Of a stretch of 55,687 nt of DNA, positions 12,110-23,863 are shown piece after piece; the first letter of the stretch is position 1; each line of letters starts with the position of its first letter. Both the position numbers and the translations under genes were made by a program. Source of the DNA: Galdieria sulphuraria (taxonomy: Eukaryota; Rhodophyta; Bangiophyceae; Galdieriales; Galdieriaceae); contig NW_005178408.1 in NCBI RefSeq assembly GCF_000341285.1, positions 1 to 55,687 on the forward strand, written 5' to 3'. The notes beneath the pieces were generated by a model. The model ran no database searches. It saw nothing but the letters and a program-made list of their open reading frames with translations, and was not told the DNA's origin.

Positions 12110-12268
12110 CTGAAGAGCGTTGACATCGTTTTAGCCGAAAACTTCGTTCCAATACTGTCTATGAGACATGTACAATGGACAGACTTTTTAGTTGCACAAC
12201 TCTGTGAAACACTACATCTAAATTTCGATTTTGCTGAAATTTACGTTGTTAATCTGAAAGCTGCACTC

Positions 12269-12670
12269 ATGAGTTCACGCAAACTTCCCCTATATATTTA
12301 TGTAGTCTTCCTCTGCGTATTTGTTCAGTCCTGTATCTCCTTTTCCGAGTTTAGGGAAACAGATATAAGGGGTCTGGACAGCCCTGGGTCCAAAGATGCA
12401 CTATATTCAAGCCTGCTCGAGCTACTCAACATGAGCTCAAATGTTACTTTAATTCGAGAAGCCATCGAGAACCGATTGGCCATTGAAGTTTTCAGAAGGT
12501 TATTACAGAATAGCTCATATCCTGATATCTCAGTTGGTAGTTTCCATTATATTATTAGATGCGGCGCATGTGTAATACTACATGGAGTGGACCTTTGTTA
12601 TGTAATTACTGAGTCATGTTCTGGCGGTGGTTGTCCTGATCGCCTACTATGTGAACGTGAATGTTGTTGA
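12269..12670 (+). CDS. Small secreted cysteine-rich protein
   Basis: The frame opens at 12161, but the ATG at 12269 is preferred because it places a clear signal peptide at the N terminus (LPLYIYVVFLCVFVQSC). That gives 133 residues. The middle is acidic to neutral with three N-glycosylation sequons (NMS, NVT, NSS). The C-terminal 37 residues contain eight cysteines in a CxxC...C...C...C...C...CC spacing, ending in ERECC, which suggests a disulfide-stabilised knob. No family is recognised. It is divergently transcribed from the PrsW-type protease gene, so the two could share a promoter. Whether the protease acts on this protein is only a guess. Confidence 0.6.
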   Translation: MSSRKLPLYIYVVFLCVFVQSCISFSEFRETDIRGLDSPGSKDALYSSLLELLNMSSNVTLIREAIENRLAIEVFRRLLQNSSYPDISVGSFHYIIRCGACVILHGVDLCYVITESCSGGGCPDRLLCERECC

Positions 12671-15600
12671 CTGTTGACATGTTTTAATAAAATCGATTTT
12701 CGCATTTCTGCTCCGATGATGAAAAGAATAAAAGTGGGAAAAGCGGGGTATTTGTCTTTCTTTTTATCTTCAACGACATCTAGAGTTTGTTTGGTTTTAC
12801 AATTTTCCAAATCTTCCGTATTTATCATACGTATAAAATGAAATGCTTGAATTCCTAAAACTTAATGAGTTCCAAGGTGCAACGATATCTCTTCTACAGT
12901 GGTTTGCAACTCAAGTACGAGTTTGTCTGAATTCACACTTTGTAACTACCAGACGAAGCCATTGAAACGAAAAGAAATCAAGTTAACATGGTCGCTTTCG
13001 AAACATGTTGACGAAAATCTATTCAAGTTCGACAACGAAAACTACAAAAATAAAGGAGTAATACTGTAAAGGATCAAGGCCTTAACAAGGTTCATCTTAA
13101 CCGTGTTTCAACTGATTGCAAATGACAAAGGAAAATTCGGAATAAGAGTAATATTGCTTTTTGGTCACTGAGAAAGGATGACACTTTAGAACATTGCGAC
13201 AGAATCTTGAATAAGATCTTTTCCCAACTATGCAATAGATATGTTGGCTTCAATGCTTTGAGCATCAACAAAAATTTCTTCAATTTCCTCTGTTACAATT
13301 ATCATATTCTTCAAAGACTTAACGCTGATTTAAGTCTTCTTAAATACCGCTTTCCAACAACGTATTAGTAGCACCCAAACCTAAATAGAAAATATGCACA
13401 CACTCTCTCGAAAGCTACGAGGTTCTTCTTGAAAAGACTACAGATTTCCTTTAAAATATGTTGACTTGGGTTGCTTTTGAAACTGGACGCACATTTCATC
13501 CAATCGAAACAGACTTGTAGGCTACTTGTGAGTGTTTTGTTCCACTAATCTTTCAGAAACATAGCTGAACAAGCCAATAATCAATCATTGATAGAGCCAG
13601 GCACAGAAAAACAAGCGAGAGAAGAGATCTAAGAAGTTTTTATTGGTCTCAACAAGGAGTATCAGTGTTCAGGTCCCATTCTCACCGTTATTTTCTGATT
13701 GCGATAGTAACTTGTGGCAAATCACTGGATAGAAAAAACAGGATTCTTTACCAACGCAAGTTGAGCAGAAAGGAGAAACTTCCTTGTAGCTTTGCTAATA
13801 GGATTTCAAACTATTCCCGAAACCATCAGACTGTAGAACTCGAGTTGTATGGCAACCATGATAACATAGTTTTGTACTATTGTTTACTTCTCTTTTCCTA
13901 TATTTTGTCCCTTTTATGCACAAAAACTCACAATGAAAGATAGAAAGGAGCTGAGGCAATTTTGAAGAGAATATTACTTGAGCGGACCTGAAGGTTGCTT
14001 CTTAGTTCTATAAAAATGACAAGTGAAACTACAAAAAAACATTTCAATTGTCACAATGAAGGGCTAGTGAATTGTACTGGTTGAAACCAATGCATAGTGA
14101 ATAGACGAAAATGGATAGAGAACTAATATTTTCTTTAGCGACGACGCTACATTTATATAGACTTACGAAAATAATTTGGTTGGTAACGTATTAGTTGATT
14201 AAAAAGTTAAGACAGAAAATGATTATTGTTCTGTTCCAGTATCTGGATGTCTGTTCGATAAAGCTGTTGATTACCATTACAGATGAACAAATGACATTGA
14301 GCATTTACTAGGATTATTCACTCTATTTCAGCCGCAATGCTATAAATCAAGAATATGAATAATGAGTATGATTGAATACTCATTGCTAGAAAACTGCCCT
14401 TGAGCAACTTTTTCAGATGAGCTGCTTCCTTGGAATGAGTACCTTATACATGTAGAATCCCAAACTTCACTTGAGCAATGACTGAAAGCCGTAAGGTTTA
14501 AATGGATATGTGTTTCATTGTGTATAAGCAAAAAGGAGTCACAAGTTTCATTAAAGCAAAGCTCATTCAATACGATAAGAAAGTTTTTGAATGACTGACA
14601 TTATTGTCATTTCACTAAAAGACCTTCTTGCTGACATTTCTATTGAATCCACATTCCAAACCTCTTCAAGTTGTTTCTTTCTTCAATGGAAACTTGCAAG
14701 ATGGAACGAGAGAACTCTGAAGAAACGCCGAAAGACCTTTGACCATATTCTTTTTCTTCCAAAAACAGAAATATACAAGAAGGCATAGACGAACTCTACA
14801 ATTTTTGAGAGAAAATGGACTGACAGCAATCAGAGGTGTCTTACAAGAAAGCAACTCCCGCGAGAAACGGTTCTATTAGTTACGTAAGTTGAAAAGATTC
14901 ACAAAGTAACCAGCAAATCGAAACTGCCAAAGGTAGCGAAAAATTGGGTCAATGAGGACTTACCGGATAGGAGCCAAAGCAAACTCGACAAAGTGTTTTT
15001 CGTTTCTTCACGCGAGAAGAGCTTCGAAGACAACGACAAAGGAACTTGAAAGACAATGTCGATCCAACCATTTAGCTAGAGTTTAGTCGTCATTGGTATA
15101 GCTAAGCAAATCATATTTTCAAGTAGTCCCAAGGCATGAAACTCCTAGAAAGAATAATTTACGACTATACAGGTGGCAAGCCTACATATACTTCTTATGT
15201 ATTATGCGTATTAGTAAATACGTATCAATCTGATCTACAATGGAGAGATTTATCAAAAGAAGAACTAAGGAACAATGTCGAAACCATTCCCATGATGGAA
15301 AGTCTTTTGTGAGAGTGAAAAGCATTGGACATGAAGAATATGCTGCTTTCTCTATGCTGCTTTTTGTCAGTATCTTCAGCGTTCCTCTTCATAGCAGAGA
15401 AGTATACTTTAGTCATTTGCAGTTGGGCGAATTTCTGAAAACGTTGCATACGCTCTGGATGTTGCCAGTCACTTTGGTTTTTATTATATGTATGAAGAAA
15501 GTACAAGGACTTTCAAGTTGGTTTATCCAAAGATTGTTTTGAAATATTTTTTGAGCGTGACTGTCTCCAATTGACACACACACTCTCTCTCTCTCATATT

Positions 15601-15735
15601 CCTGTGACTCGTGATTTATAGTTTGAAGTGTTGTTTGTTCTGGTATTATATCTTCGATTACGTCTTCGCTTCAAGTTGGGAGAACTCAGCATATTTAAAA
15701 ATACGAAAGTGAAAGAATAGAAAGTGCAAAGAACA
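12671..15735. other. Long stretch with no supported gene
   Basis: Only short frames occur, often open on both strands at once (for example 15225-15542), without domain-like sequence. A (CA)n/(CT)n dinucleotide tract lies at about 15574-15596. I see no tRNA, no clear repeat unit, and no splice-joined protein. This is unusually empty compared with the dense region after 17.2 kb. Confidence 0.5.
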
Positions 15736-15739
15736 GTGA

Positions 15740-16500
15740 GGCAGAAAAATGTATTCCTCCTCCAAAGTTTATCTCTACTTATGATTCCGGAGTATTGTTA
15801 TCCAATGAAGAAGATGTTTTCATTTCTTAGTCGCAACGATCAAGAGGATTCACTTGATGATTCGTGCATCTAAAAATGTCACCGAGTCAATGGTTACTTC
15901 ATCTTTCGATGAAATAAATGAGAGAGTTCTCTCGGCATATTTCAATGCCGCGTATCTCATTGGAATTCCATTAAAGTGTTTCAACTTAACAGGCAAAGAA
16001 GAAGGGAGTGGACGTTCAGATGTTGGAGCTAAGGTAAGAAAGTTTTCTCTTTCCAGTATCACAACAAATTGACTTGGAATATTCAACTTGTTGCAAGTAC
16101 GAAGTATACCCATCAAATTTTAAGCGAGTTTAGAGATAGTAAGCATTAGAAATTGGAGTGTGGAGTAGATGATGAAGATGATTGTGGACAAATCCTCTGT
16201 CGATCAATTGCTTCTCAACCTGCAGGTGGTACTACTACGGAATGTTTAACTGTTCCATCTCGTTTTCAGTTGGTTTGTTCGACCAATTCGTTGGAAACCA
16301 TTTTTCGGACTGAATACCTATGAACTATTCGAAAGGATTTGGCAAAGAATACTTGCGCTTCAACAGATTCTGATATTGTTTTCATGGGTACTGCATTTAC
16401 ATACTTGTTACAGGAATTGTTAGGAGATGAACTGGTCAAAGTTGCAAGACAAGTTTTGTGGATGGGAACAGAACTAGAAAGGAATATATAAACCCAAGAG
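15740..16500 (+). pseudogene. Decayed protein-coding fragments, family not recognised
   Basis: Plus-strand stretches at about 15745-15825 (ISTYDSGVLLSNEEDVF), 15854-16072 and 16170-16490 read as protein. The last includes DIVFMGTAFTYLLQELLGDE. Stops and frame changes separate them, and the third stretch carries an in-frame stop. The helical segment faintly resembles histone-fold or transcription-factor helices, but this is too weak to name. A (GA)n tract follows at 16716-16728. Confidence 0.3.
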
Positions 16501-17245
16501 TGGATATTGGAATGTTATAAAAGATAAAAAATGTTGTGAAGGAAACGTTGCTGTATTCAGTTCCTTTTCTTTCTCATTGGATTGAAATTTTGTTCTTGCT
16601 CGAGTGAGTCTTTATATGACCATCGAGTTCATGAATATAATATGTTTGGAAGTTTTCGCGTCTTTTTTTGTCAGCTCTAAAATATATTTCCTTCGAAGAC
16701 TTGATACACGGGACTGAGAGAGAGAGAGGATAATATTGTCAAGATGTTGTTCTGATTGCAAAGAGTTTCAGCAAAGTTAATCTTATCGTCATTATGCATG
16801 TTTGGTTTCAAAGTTCATTCTTTGTTGTCATCGCATTTTATGTACAATGATTGGATGCTGTATCGTTTTCAACTTTGAACAATTTTGCTAAAAAGATGAG
16901 TATTTGTTGAAACGGGATCGTACAAAGTAGACATACGATGGCACTCAACAGTTTGACTATCTTTGAAAAACACAGTTTCGTGCAGTGCATGTGAAGAATA
17001 AAGCGAAAGATACAAATTTCAAAAGGACAAAGATAGCATTGCTCCTCAACTCACGGAATAGTTTGAACAAATATTCAATACAAATTCGATCTCTTATGAA
17101 ATGATTTAGAGATCCATTGGTTTTGAATATTTGCCAAAAAATACATTTTCATACTTATTTGCAATACTAACAACAATTGAAGTTTCAATAGGGTCCAAAA
17201 TACAAGACTCTATCACTCAGTCTAGGTACTATTAAGAAAAAGCCT
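16501..17245. other. Intergenic, nothing recognised
   Basis: This AT-rich spacer lies between decayed sequence and the 3' end of the TMCO4-like gene. No frame, RNA gene or repeat could be supported apart from a short (GA)n tract at 16716-16728. Confidence 0.5.
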
Positions 17246-20200
17246 TCAAGTCTCCATTTTTGCGAATTCATTACTTTGCTCCAAGGTTCGATTTCGACTA
17301 TGCATTTCCTTTAGTTGTAAATATATTTTCCTTGCAATATATCTACGCCATGTAGACTGAATCATAATAGCTGCATCATATCGTTGTTTATTTCTCTCTT
17401 CCGCTAATTTTTCTGCTGAAATGAAAAATTGTATGGAACCAACTAGCAACAACACTCAGAAATAATTTACCTTTTGCAGACAAACTTACCAATATCTTCT
17501 GATTGCACTGGTTGTGAATTCTCCCAACCACTACCCAACTCATTCGCAGTTACCCATAGCCCACCTCTCTCTGTTATCTCAAATATAACCCATACAAAAG
17601 TATTTTTCCCATCTCGAACAGACTTGCTTAGAATCAACTCTCCATGACCTAACAGGGGCATCAATCTTGCTTTGTTTCGAAGACGACCACTTCCATGAAC
17701 TCTAATATCAACCGCTGTTTGACCATCTCCAAATGTGGTGAATACTTGAGAACGCCTTGCGGGAGGTTTTGTGCCTTGACAAAAGAAGCGTGCAAATCGT
17801 CCACCAGCAACTTCACATCCTACATGAATAGGTATACCGCCTTGTTCTATAGAAATGACTTCCACTTTGGGAGTATCTTTAGATAAGTAAGGCTTATCAC
17901 TTTTACAATGATTGGGCTCCTCTTCAAAAAGCAAAGCATCTATATTAGATTGGGATGATGCAAGTAATGTATCATCTGCTGTATCCAACATGAGAAGTTC
18001 ACCAGTGTCTTTATCAACCATTCTTCTTATTGTAGAATATTCCAACTTCTTCGCAATGAATAAATTGGTTTCATCTTCATCTTCACTATTGTTACTATAG
18101 CTATGAGATGCATCACTCGTGCTTTGCTGCATTGTAACGGAATCCTTATCTGGTTGATTTCCAACAAGATTCTCATCCTTCTTTTTCTTTCGAAATAAAT
18201 TGGTAAAGGATGTGAAGTTCCATTTAGAGGAGTTGTTCTGTTTGCTTTCCTTCTGATAATTCCAAGGATCATCCTTATTGACTTCCATTCGGTCTTGTGC
18301 TAATTCCTCATCATCGTCTCCTGCTATCAACAAAGCATCGGCATTAGTTCCCATTTCTTTATGTTTTTGTTGCCATTGTTCTTCTGTAGGAGTTTTCCAA
18401 GAGCGAAATTTACTTTTCTTCTTCTTGCCGTGATTTCTGGATAGCGATTCCAAGTCTTCATCTATCCAATTAGGCGATAGGCTCTTGGAACGCACAACTG
18501 CAGGAGGCAATGAAACATGACCACTACCAATTCCGACACATTCTAATATGCGACGCAATAGATTGCGATAGTCCTTGTGTCCTTGCACACCTATCGCTGC
18601 CAAATCCACATTTTCTACCAATTCTATCGAAATAGATCTATCCTTTACATTATCTAACGTCTCATTATCATTCACAAAGTGATTGGTTCCATTGTTAGAT
18701 ACTTGTGCCTTCATCGTGACTCTTACTCTACGAATACCAGCTACACTAGTAGCACTATTGGCCATTCCACTATGATATCCAACATCATCAATATGTCTAT
18801 ATAACAACTCTAACGATAAAGCCACTTACCGATGAAAGAATGTTAGTGCCCAATCGGTTCCACAATATGCATTTACAAGACGACCACCAACCGCAGCTTT
18901 TGCCTTTTTCCATTGAGAAGGACTTCCTGTAACTGGTGCTCCAATAAGAAACGCATGATCAACTACGCCAAAACATCGTCTATCTGCCAATGAAAGTAGA
19001 CATTTGAATACTACTCTAGCACCAAGTGAAAATCCTACTAAAGTGACTGGCCTATTTCCATGGCATCTTTCAGCTAGAACATCGGCTAAAGTATCTCCTG
19101 CTCCATCTGCTCGTGAAATAAGTTGAGACCAAGGCTAATGCCGTGTCAGTTCAATGAATGAAAATAAAACAAATATCACACTTACATTATCTATATAATC
19201 CATTACAGAGACGACTGTGAGAGGCCAAGCGATGGCAGCCAAAAAAGCACCAGCTATCAATGAAAATACTCCACCTAACTGAGTCACTGCTTGTTGAGCC
19301 AACGTTTGTGCTGTTTTACTCGCCCAAAACTTGGCAAAAGCTCTACCCATCTGCTTCAATCTTTTAGATTCCCATCGCAATGCAAACCGCTCAGAACAAG
19401 GAAGCAACTCTTCCAAGTCTGAAGCAAATATTGCTGCACAAGAGCCTGGTCTACTTCCAGATTTGCCAAGCCATCCAGGAATGGCAATGCAGACATGAAG
19501 ACCAGGAGTATATGAATAAGCTGAACCTCCTTCTTCTTCATCACGGTTGGGATCCATTCCATCAGCTCTTTCAAACTTTCAAATATAAGTAAATATGTCA
19601 TTAAATATATAAAAAGATCACTAACTAGAAATTCCTTCACTCGAGAACTTGTCCTTCTACGAGCTTTCTTTCCTGTTAAAGCAGCACCACCTGCACCGAA
19701 TAGGGAACCTACAATGGTAGTTCCCATAGTAGTACCTGCCAAAGTACCTGCAGAAGCAAGACCCACTATAGAAAGTTAGTACATAAAACAAATAATAAGA
19801 TGACAAACTCACTTGCAGCAAGTGCTGGTAATAGTAGAGGTGCAATGAGACCTCCAGTTAACCCAAAAACAACTCCACCAGCAACCGTTATTCCTCCAAT
19901 CTTCAATGCTCGGATTCTTCTTCTTCTTGTTCTCAACTTTTCTATTCTGTGTCTAGCATCTTCCTCATCCCATGCATCTTCAACTGCATCGTCTATTTGT
20001 TGTTGATAAGAGGAAGAAGGCGCAATCGTTCTCTCTTGTTCCTCAGCATCATCTTGTTCTGTATCATGTTCAGATATTGGATGGGTCTCTATCAATTGTA
20101 CAGCCAGTGCCATTTCAATCATAGCAAACTTGTTCCATTCGATAGAGAGTTGTGAACAAGTCCTTTGCAAAATGACTCGAGCTCGGGAGTCGTATTTCCC

Positions 20201-20959
20201 CCTACAAATAGCTACTTGAACAAGAGCTTGAATAGCACAAAACCTGTTGGACATATCTCCCAACAAGTTGACGCAATGAATCTTTGTTTCTTCCAACGTA
20301 TCTTCGACCCTTTCACTTTCCAAACAAAGAGAAGGTATGCAAAGTATAGCTTGCTTAGCCTCTTCCTTTAAACCTAATGCATCCAATAAAATAGTCGAAA
20401 AACGGTTTGCAAAGTGTTTGTCGTCTTGTATCTTGTCCTTGGTTCTTCTAATTGTTTCTTGAGAAGAGGATGAATATACTATGACTTGTAGACCCACGTT
20501 CAACAAGTTGGAAAGAACGTTTACTACCAAACAACCAACTGCATATCTTTGGGCTTCATCAAAACTTTCAAAACCAAAGCTAGGTTGTCCTGTTCCTGTT
20601 GCTGTGGAGAGGAAAGCCACATTATTTTCTTCTGACCAGTTCTCAGACTGCTCTCCCAATTCCACCGGTAGCAGAGTAATAACTGCGTCACTTTCTTTTG
20701 CAAAGTCTTCCAAGTCCACTGAGTTGTTTTCCATTGGCAGCAAGTCATCGTTTTCCATAGCCGAGTTGGAGCCGTGCACTGCATCACTAACAGAGTTTTG
20801 TCGTTGTTCGCCTCGACCTTTATTTTCTTTGTGATAGTTATTAGTATATTTTGTTCCATCCACTCTAGATACGGGAGGTTGAGCTGGTGTGTTGTTCATA
20901 TTGCCATCAAAGGCTAACAACAATACATCAAAAATAATTCTTTTCTTAGCACACCCCAA
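17246..20959 (-). CDS. TMCO4/DUF726 alpha/beta-hydrolase fused to an Hsp70 substrate-binding domain and an IQ motif
   Basis: Six exons on the minus strand (20959-19813, 19765-19626, 19575-19186, 19134-18830, 18769-17490, 17415-17246) total 3432 bases, or 1143 residues. An in-frame ATG at 20899 is an alternative start. The first intron has an exact TACTAAC branch site. The DUF726 core spans about residues 360-740. It has Gly/Ala-rich membrane segments, a TPGLHVCIAIPGW strand, the nucleophile elbow VGFSLGA (Ser595), and the family end signature VAGI then ENVDL and GHKDYRNLL. Residues about 961-1075 match the Hsp70 substrate-binding beta domain (RRSQVFTTFGDGQTAVDIRV, then LLGHGEL). The last exon adds an IQ-type calmodulin site (MIQSTWRRYIARKIY). 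TMCO4 and yeast Mil1 are membrane hydrolases linked to trafficking; the fused Hsp70 part is unexpected and its function is unknown. Confidence 0.85.
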
Positions 20960-21212
20960 AAATAGGCGGACAAGTGTGGGAAGACTTTTAGAATATCGTT
21001 CTAAGAGAAATACAATTTGGACCTTATACTGAAAAACTAGTTACTATACATTTAGTGGATAGGTCAAGCCAATATATCAGTGAAAACCTAACAAATTCTA
21101 TCATGTATGACTGGATAACAAATAGAACAGCTGAATGAATAAACCTTTTTCTTTATCCATTCATATATCAATGGAAAGAAACTGAGCCAAAACATTCAAC
21201 GATTCCTAAGCC

Positions 21213-22840
21213 ATGTGGCAATTCTTACAGACTGGTCTCCTATGGAAATGTTTGTTATTCTTGTTGAGTTTTGCGTATCTCTATTGGGTACCTTTTACAA
21301 AGGTAATGGAGCATTGTATTGGATCAAGTTTCTCAAGTTTTGGTGTCTAGGTCGAGGAAAGTTTTAATATTCAAGCAACTTTTGACTTGATATTCCATCC
21401 TCTTCAACTATCCTCCTATGATCACTTTGTCTTTCCTGGTGTGGTAAGTACTCTTGCAACACAATACAGCAGTCTTCTTTCTCATCCTTTTTTATTATGA
21501 TATGAAGGTTCCAAGAACCTTTATAGGTGCTTTGTTAATATCCATCCCTTTGATACCCTTGCAACGCATCTTTGAGTGGTCTCCCTTGACCTGTTTGTTT
21601 GTTGTTCGTGCCACTTTATTGTTGTTGCTTCTCTCTACTATCTTACTATTGGAAAGAGCAACTTGTCATCGTTATGGGAGGGCAGTTGGAAATTGGTTTC
21701 TCTTGATAACTTGTTCTCAATTTCATATCTTATTCTATGGTTCACGATTATTACCCAACACTTTTGCACTAGTGTTTTCTAATCTTTTCCTTTCTCTTTT
21801 TCTGGAAGGACACTGGAATATATCCTTTTTCATTCTATCTTTTACTTGTGTCGTATTTCGCTTTGAACTTGTATTATTGTTAGCTGTTTCCTTTCTCATT
21901 GTACTTGGCCATCATCATAGACAAGTGTCGAAAAGTGTTATTCGATATGGTTTTTGGGGTTCCATCGTTGGAACACTACTTTCAGTTAGTATCGATTCTT
22001 TATTTTGGAAACGATTCTGTTTTCCAGAATTCGAAGCTTTTTATTTCAATGCCATTCAAGGACATTCTAAACAATGGGGTGTATTTCCTTTCTATTGGTA
22101 TTTTACTCATGCCATACCCAAGTTGTTGATGGGAGCTTTGGGTGGTTTATCTATAGGTTGGATATTGGATAGAAGAACTTGGTCACTTTATATCATTTCC
22201 TTTGGTTATGTTGTTCTTTATTCATGTTTGGGACACAAAGAAGTTCGATTTATTTTCTATGTCGTTCCATTGTGGAATATTTGTTCTGCAGTTGGCATGG
22301 AATCCTTACGTAAGACAAGTAACAAATATCGACTTGCTATCTTTTTTTATAGAGGATTATGTTTCATGTTGATGCTTTCGTTGATCGTTTCTCTCTTTTG
22401 GGTGTGGATTTCTTCTCATAATTATCCTGGTGCTAAAGCCTTACAGACTCTACATCACATGCAGGAAGGATCAGTTCATATAGACCCAGCAGCAGCTATG
22501 ACAGGCATTTCAAGATATCGTAAGTAGATATACTTTTGATGGTCTCTTATTGGATATTCATTGGTGTATAGTACAACAACCATCAGGAAATTGGAAATAT
22601 TCTCGTCAAGAACATATCGATGACTTCACCTCATTCGATTATCTTATCACGGAAAAGAGTTTTGTGGAAAATTTTACAGTGAGTGGTGTGGTGATATTTG
22701 CTTTTTATATGTTACTCATTCAACTTGAGATGATTCGTTCTATCTTTGCGTTTTCTCAAATGGATTGGAAACATATCCAACCCATTTTTCAAACCAAAAT
22801 ATTTATACACGTTGCAAATAGTTCATTGACTTCCTTATAA
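21213..22840 (+). CDS. ALG12: Dol-P-Man:Man7GlcNAc2-PP-Dol alpha-1,6-mannosyltransferase (ALG12)
   Basis: Four exons (21213-21302, 21351-21443, 21508-22519, 22572-22840) give 487 residues. The N terminus has the GT-C family signature: the first luminal loop reads [16 protein letters not shown], then [14 protein letters not shown], both nearly identical to ALG12 from animals and fungi. Further ALG12 marks are [29 protein letters not shown] and [14 protein letters not shown]. The enzyme adds the eighth mannose to the lipid-linked oligosaccharide in the ER lumen, using dolichol-phosphate mannose. About ten membrane segments are visible. It is divergent from the TMCO4-like gene and convergent with the GNAT gene, with only 39 bases between their stops. 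Confidence 0.92.
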
Positions 22841-22879
22841 TAGAGGCAAATAGAATGGATTGCAAATAAACTTTATCAG

Positions 22880-23786
22880 TTACCATTCCTTCTCCCAATA
22901 ATTTCTTCTAGCCATCCATAACAAACTCACCCAAAATGGATCACAACCTTTCTTGGAATAACCAAGACTTTGATAAAGTCTCTCTGCTCTATCGTTACCA
23001 ACGATGGAATGAAGTCCAACTTTGTTATATTTCCAACGTTCTCGAACAATTTCTTCACATTTTTGTAATAAACCACGTCCAATGCCACGTCTTCTCACTT
23101 GAGGAAGAACAGCCAAGTTATAAACATAAGGAATTTTGCCTTTTTGAACTCTGGAAAAAGCTTGAAAGACTTGTGAACCTTGTGGAATCGTCGATAGCTG
23201 CACAACTCCAACCAAATTACCTGAAAGATATGATATTACTTTCAAAGCATACGAGTGAACGAATACTGACCCGTTGTCTCATCTTGTGCAACCAAAACTT
23301 CGTCTTCTTCAACACATTTTTCTGCTTCTTTTCTATTCAGTAACAACAATAAACCGAGAAAAGTTTCCACTATAAGCAAAAAATACCATAAGAAAGAGTG
23401 GAAAAAAAGTCATGTCACAAGATATACCAAAGAATAATGGTCGAAGTAACAACTTCCATCGAGGAACAGCATGAAAGCACTCATTACAAATATGAGTGAA
23501 CTGAAATATTTCCTGAAATAAAGTTCAATAAGGTTGACGTCTTTTAAAACTAAACTCTCACGTGTCGCTGCAAAGGACGAATATGGTAAGTAAGCAGGGA
23601 CAAGTTACTCTGTTGTTCTGAAACGGAAGCAAAGACTCCGTATGCACGTCGTTGCTTTTCACATATTCTTCTCTTCACTTGAAAACAATTATGTTTATTA
23701 CCATAACGATAGGATAAATGATATAAACAAGACTCATCAACCAAAACATTCACACCAAAAGCACATGCCTTCATCATGAAAGTCAT
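22880..23786 (-). CDS. GNAT-family N-acetyltransferase, probably organelle-targeted
   Basis: Four exons (23786-23562, 23512-23428, 23369-23271, 23220-22880) give 249 residues. Residues from about 135 on form a GNAT domain. They include the beta-4/alpha-3 acetyl-CoA pyrophosphate loop RRRGIGRG preceded by YVYNLAVLPQ, then an alpha-4 region with VGNDRAERLYQSLGY, the usual Asn and Tyr of motif B. The first ~75 residues are basic, Cys/Ser-containing and poorly structured, which fits a transit peptide. The layout matches plant chloroplast GNATs that acetylate protein N termini or lysines, but the substrate is not predictable from sequence. The start codon lies 77 bases from that of the divergent GPAT9 gene. 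Confidence 0.82.
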
Positions 23787-23863
23787 TTTGAGTTGGTCAA
23801 GTCCCCAGACAAGATATTTTGTATTCTAAAAATAAGAAAATATTGAAACCAACTCTATTCCAA

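Noticed and set aside
15225-15542. Plus and minus frames of about 100 codons
   Set aside because: Open on both strands over the same bases with no domain-like features and no plausible splice partners.
18810-18829. A 20-base intron in the TMCO4-like gene (GTAAGTGGCTTTATCGTTAG)
   Set aside because: Too short for spliceosomal removal; the 60-base alternative ending at 18770 keeps the frame and restores the DUF726 sequence.
23819-23863. Upstream start for GPAT9
   Set aside because: The first codon is TTG, not ATG; the first in-frame ATG is at 23864. The same applies to upstream-open codons of HSP20, Miro, CENP-C, DPH6, Prp40, the permease and PFK.
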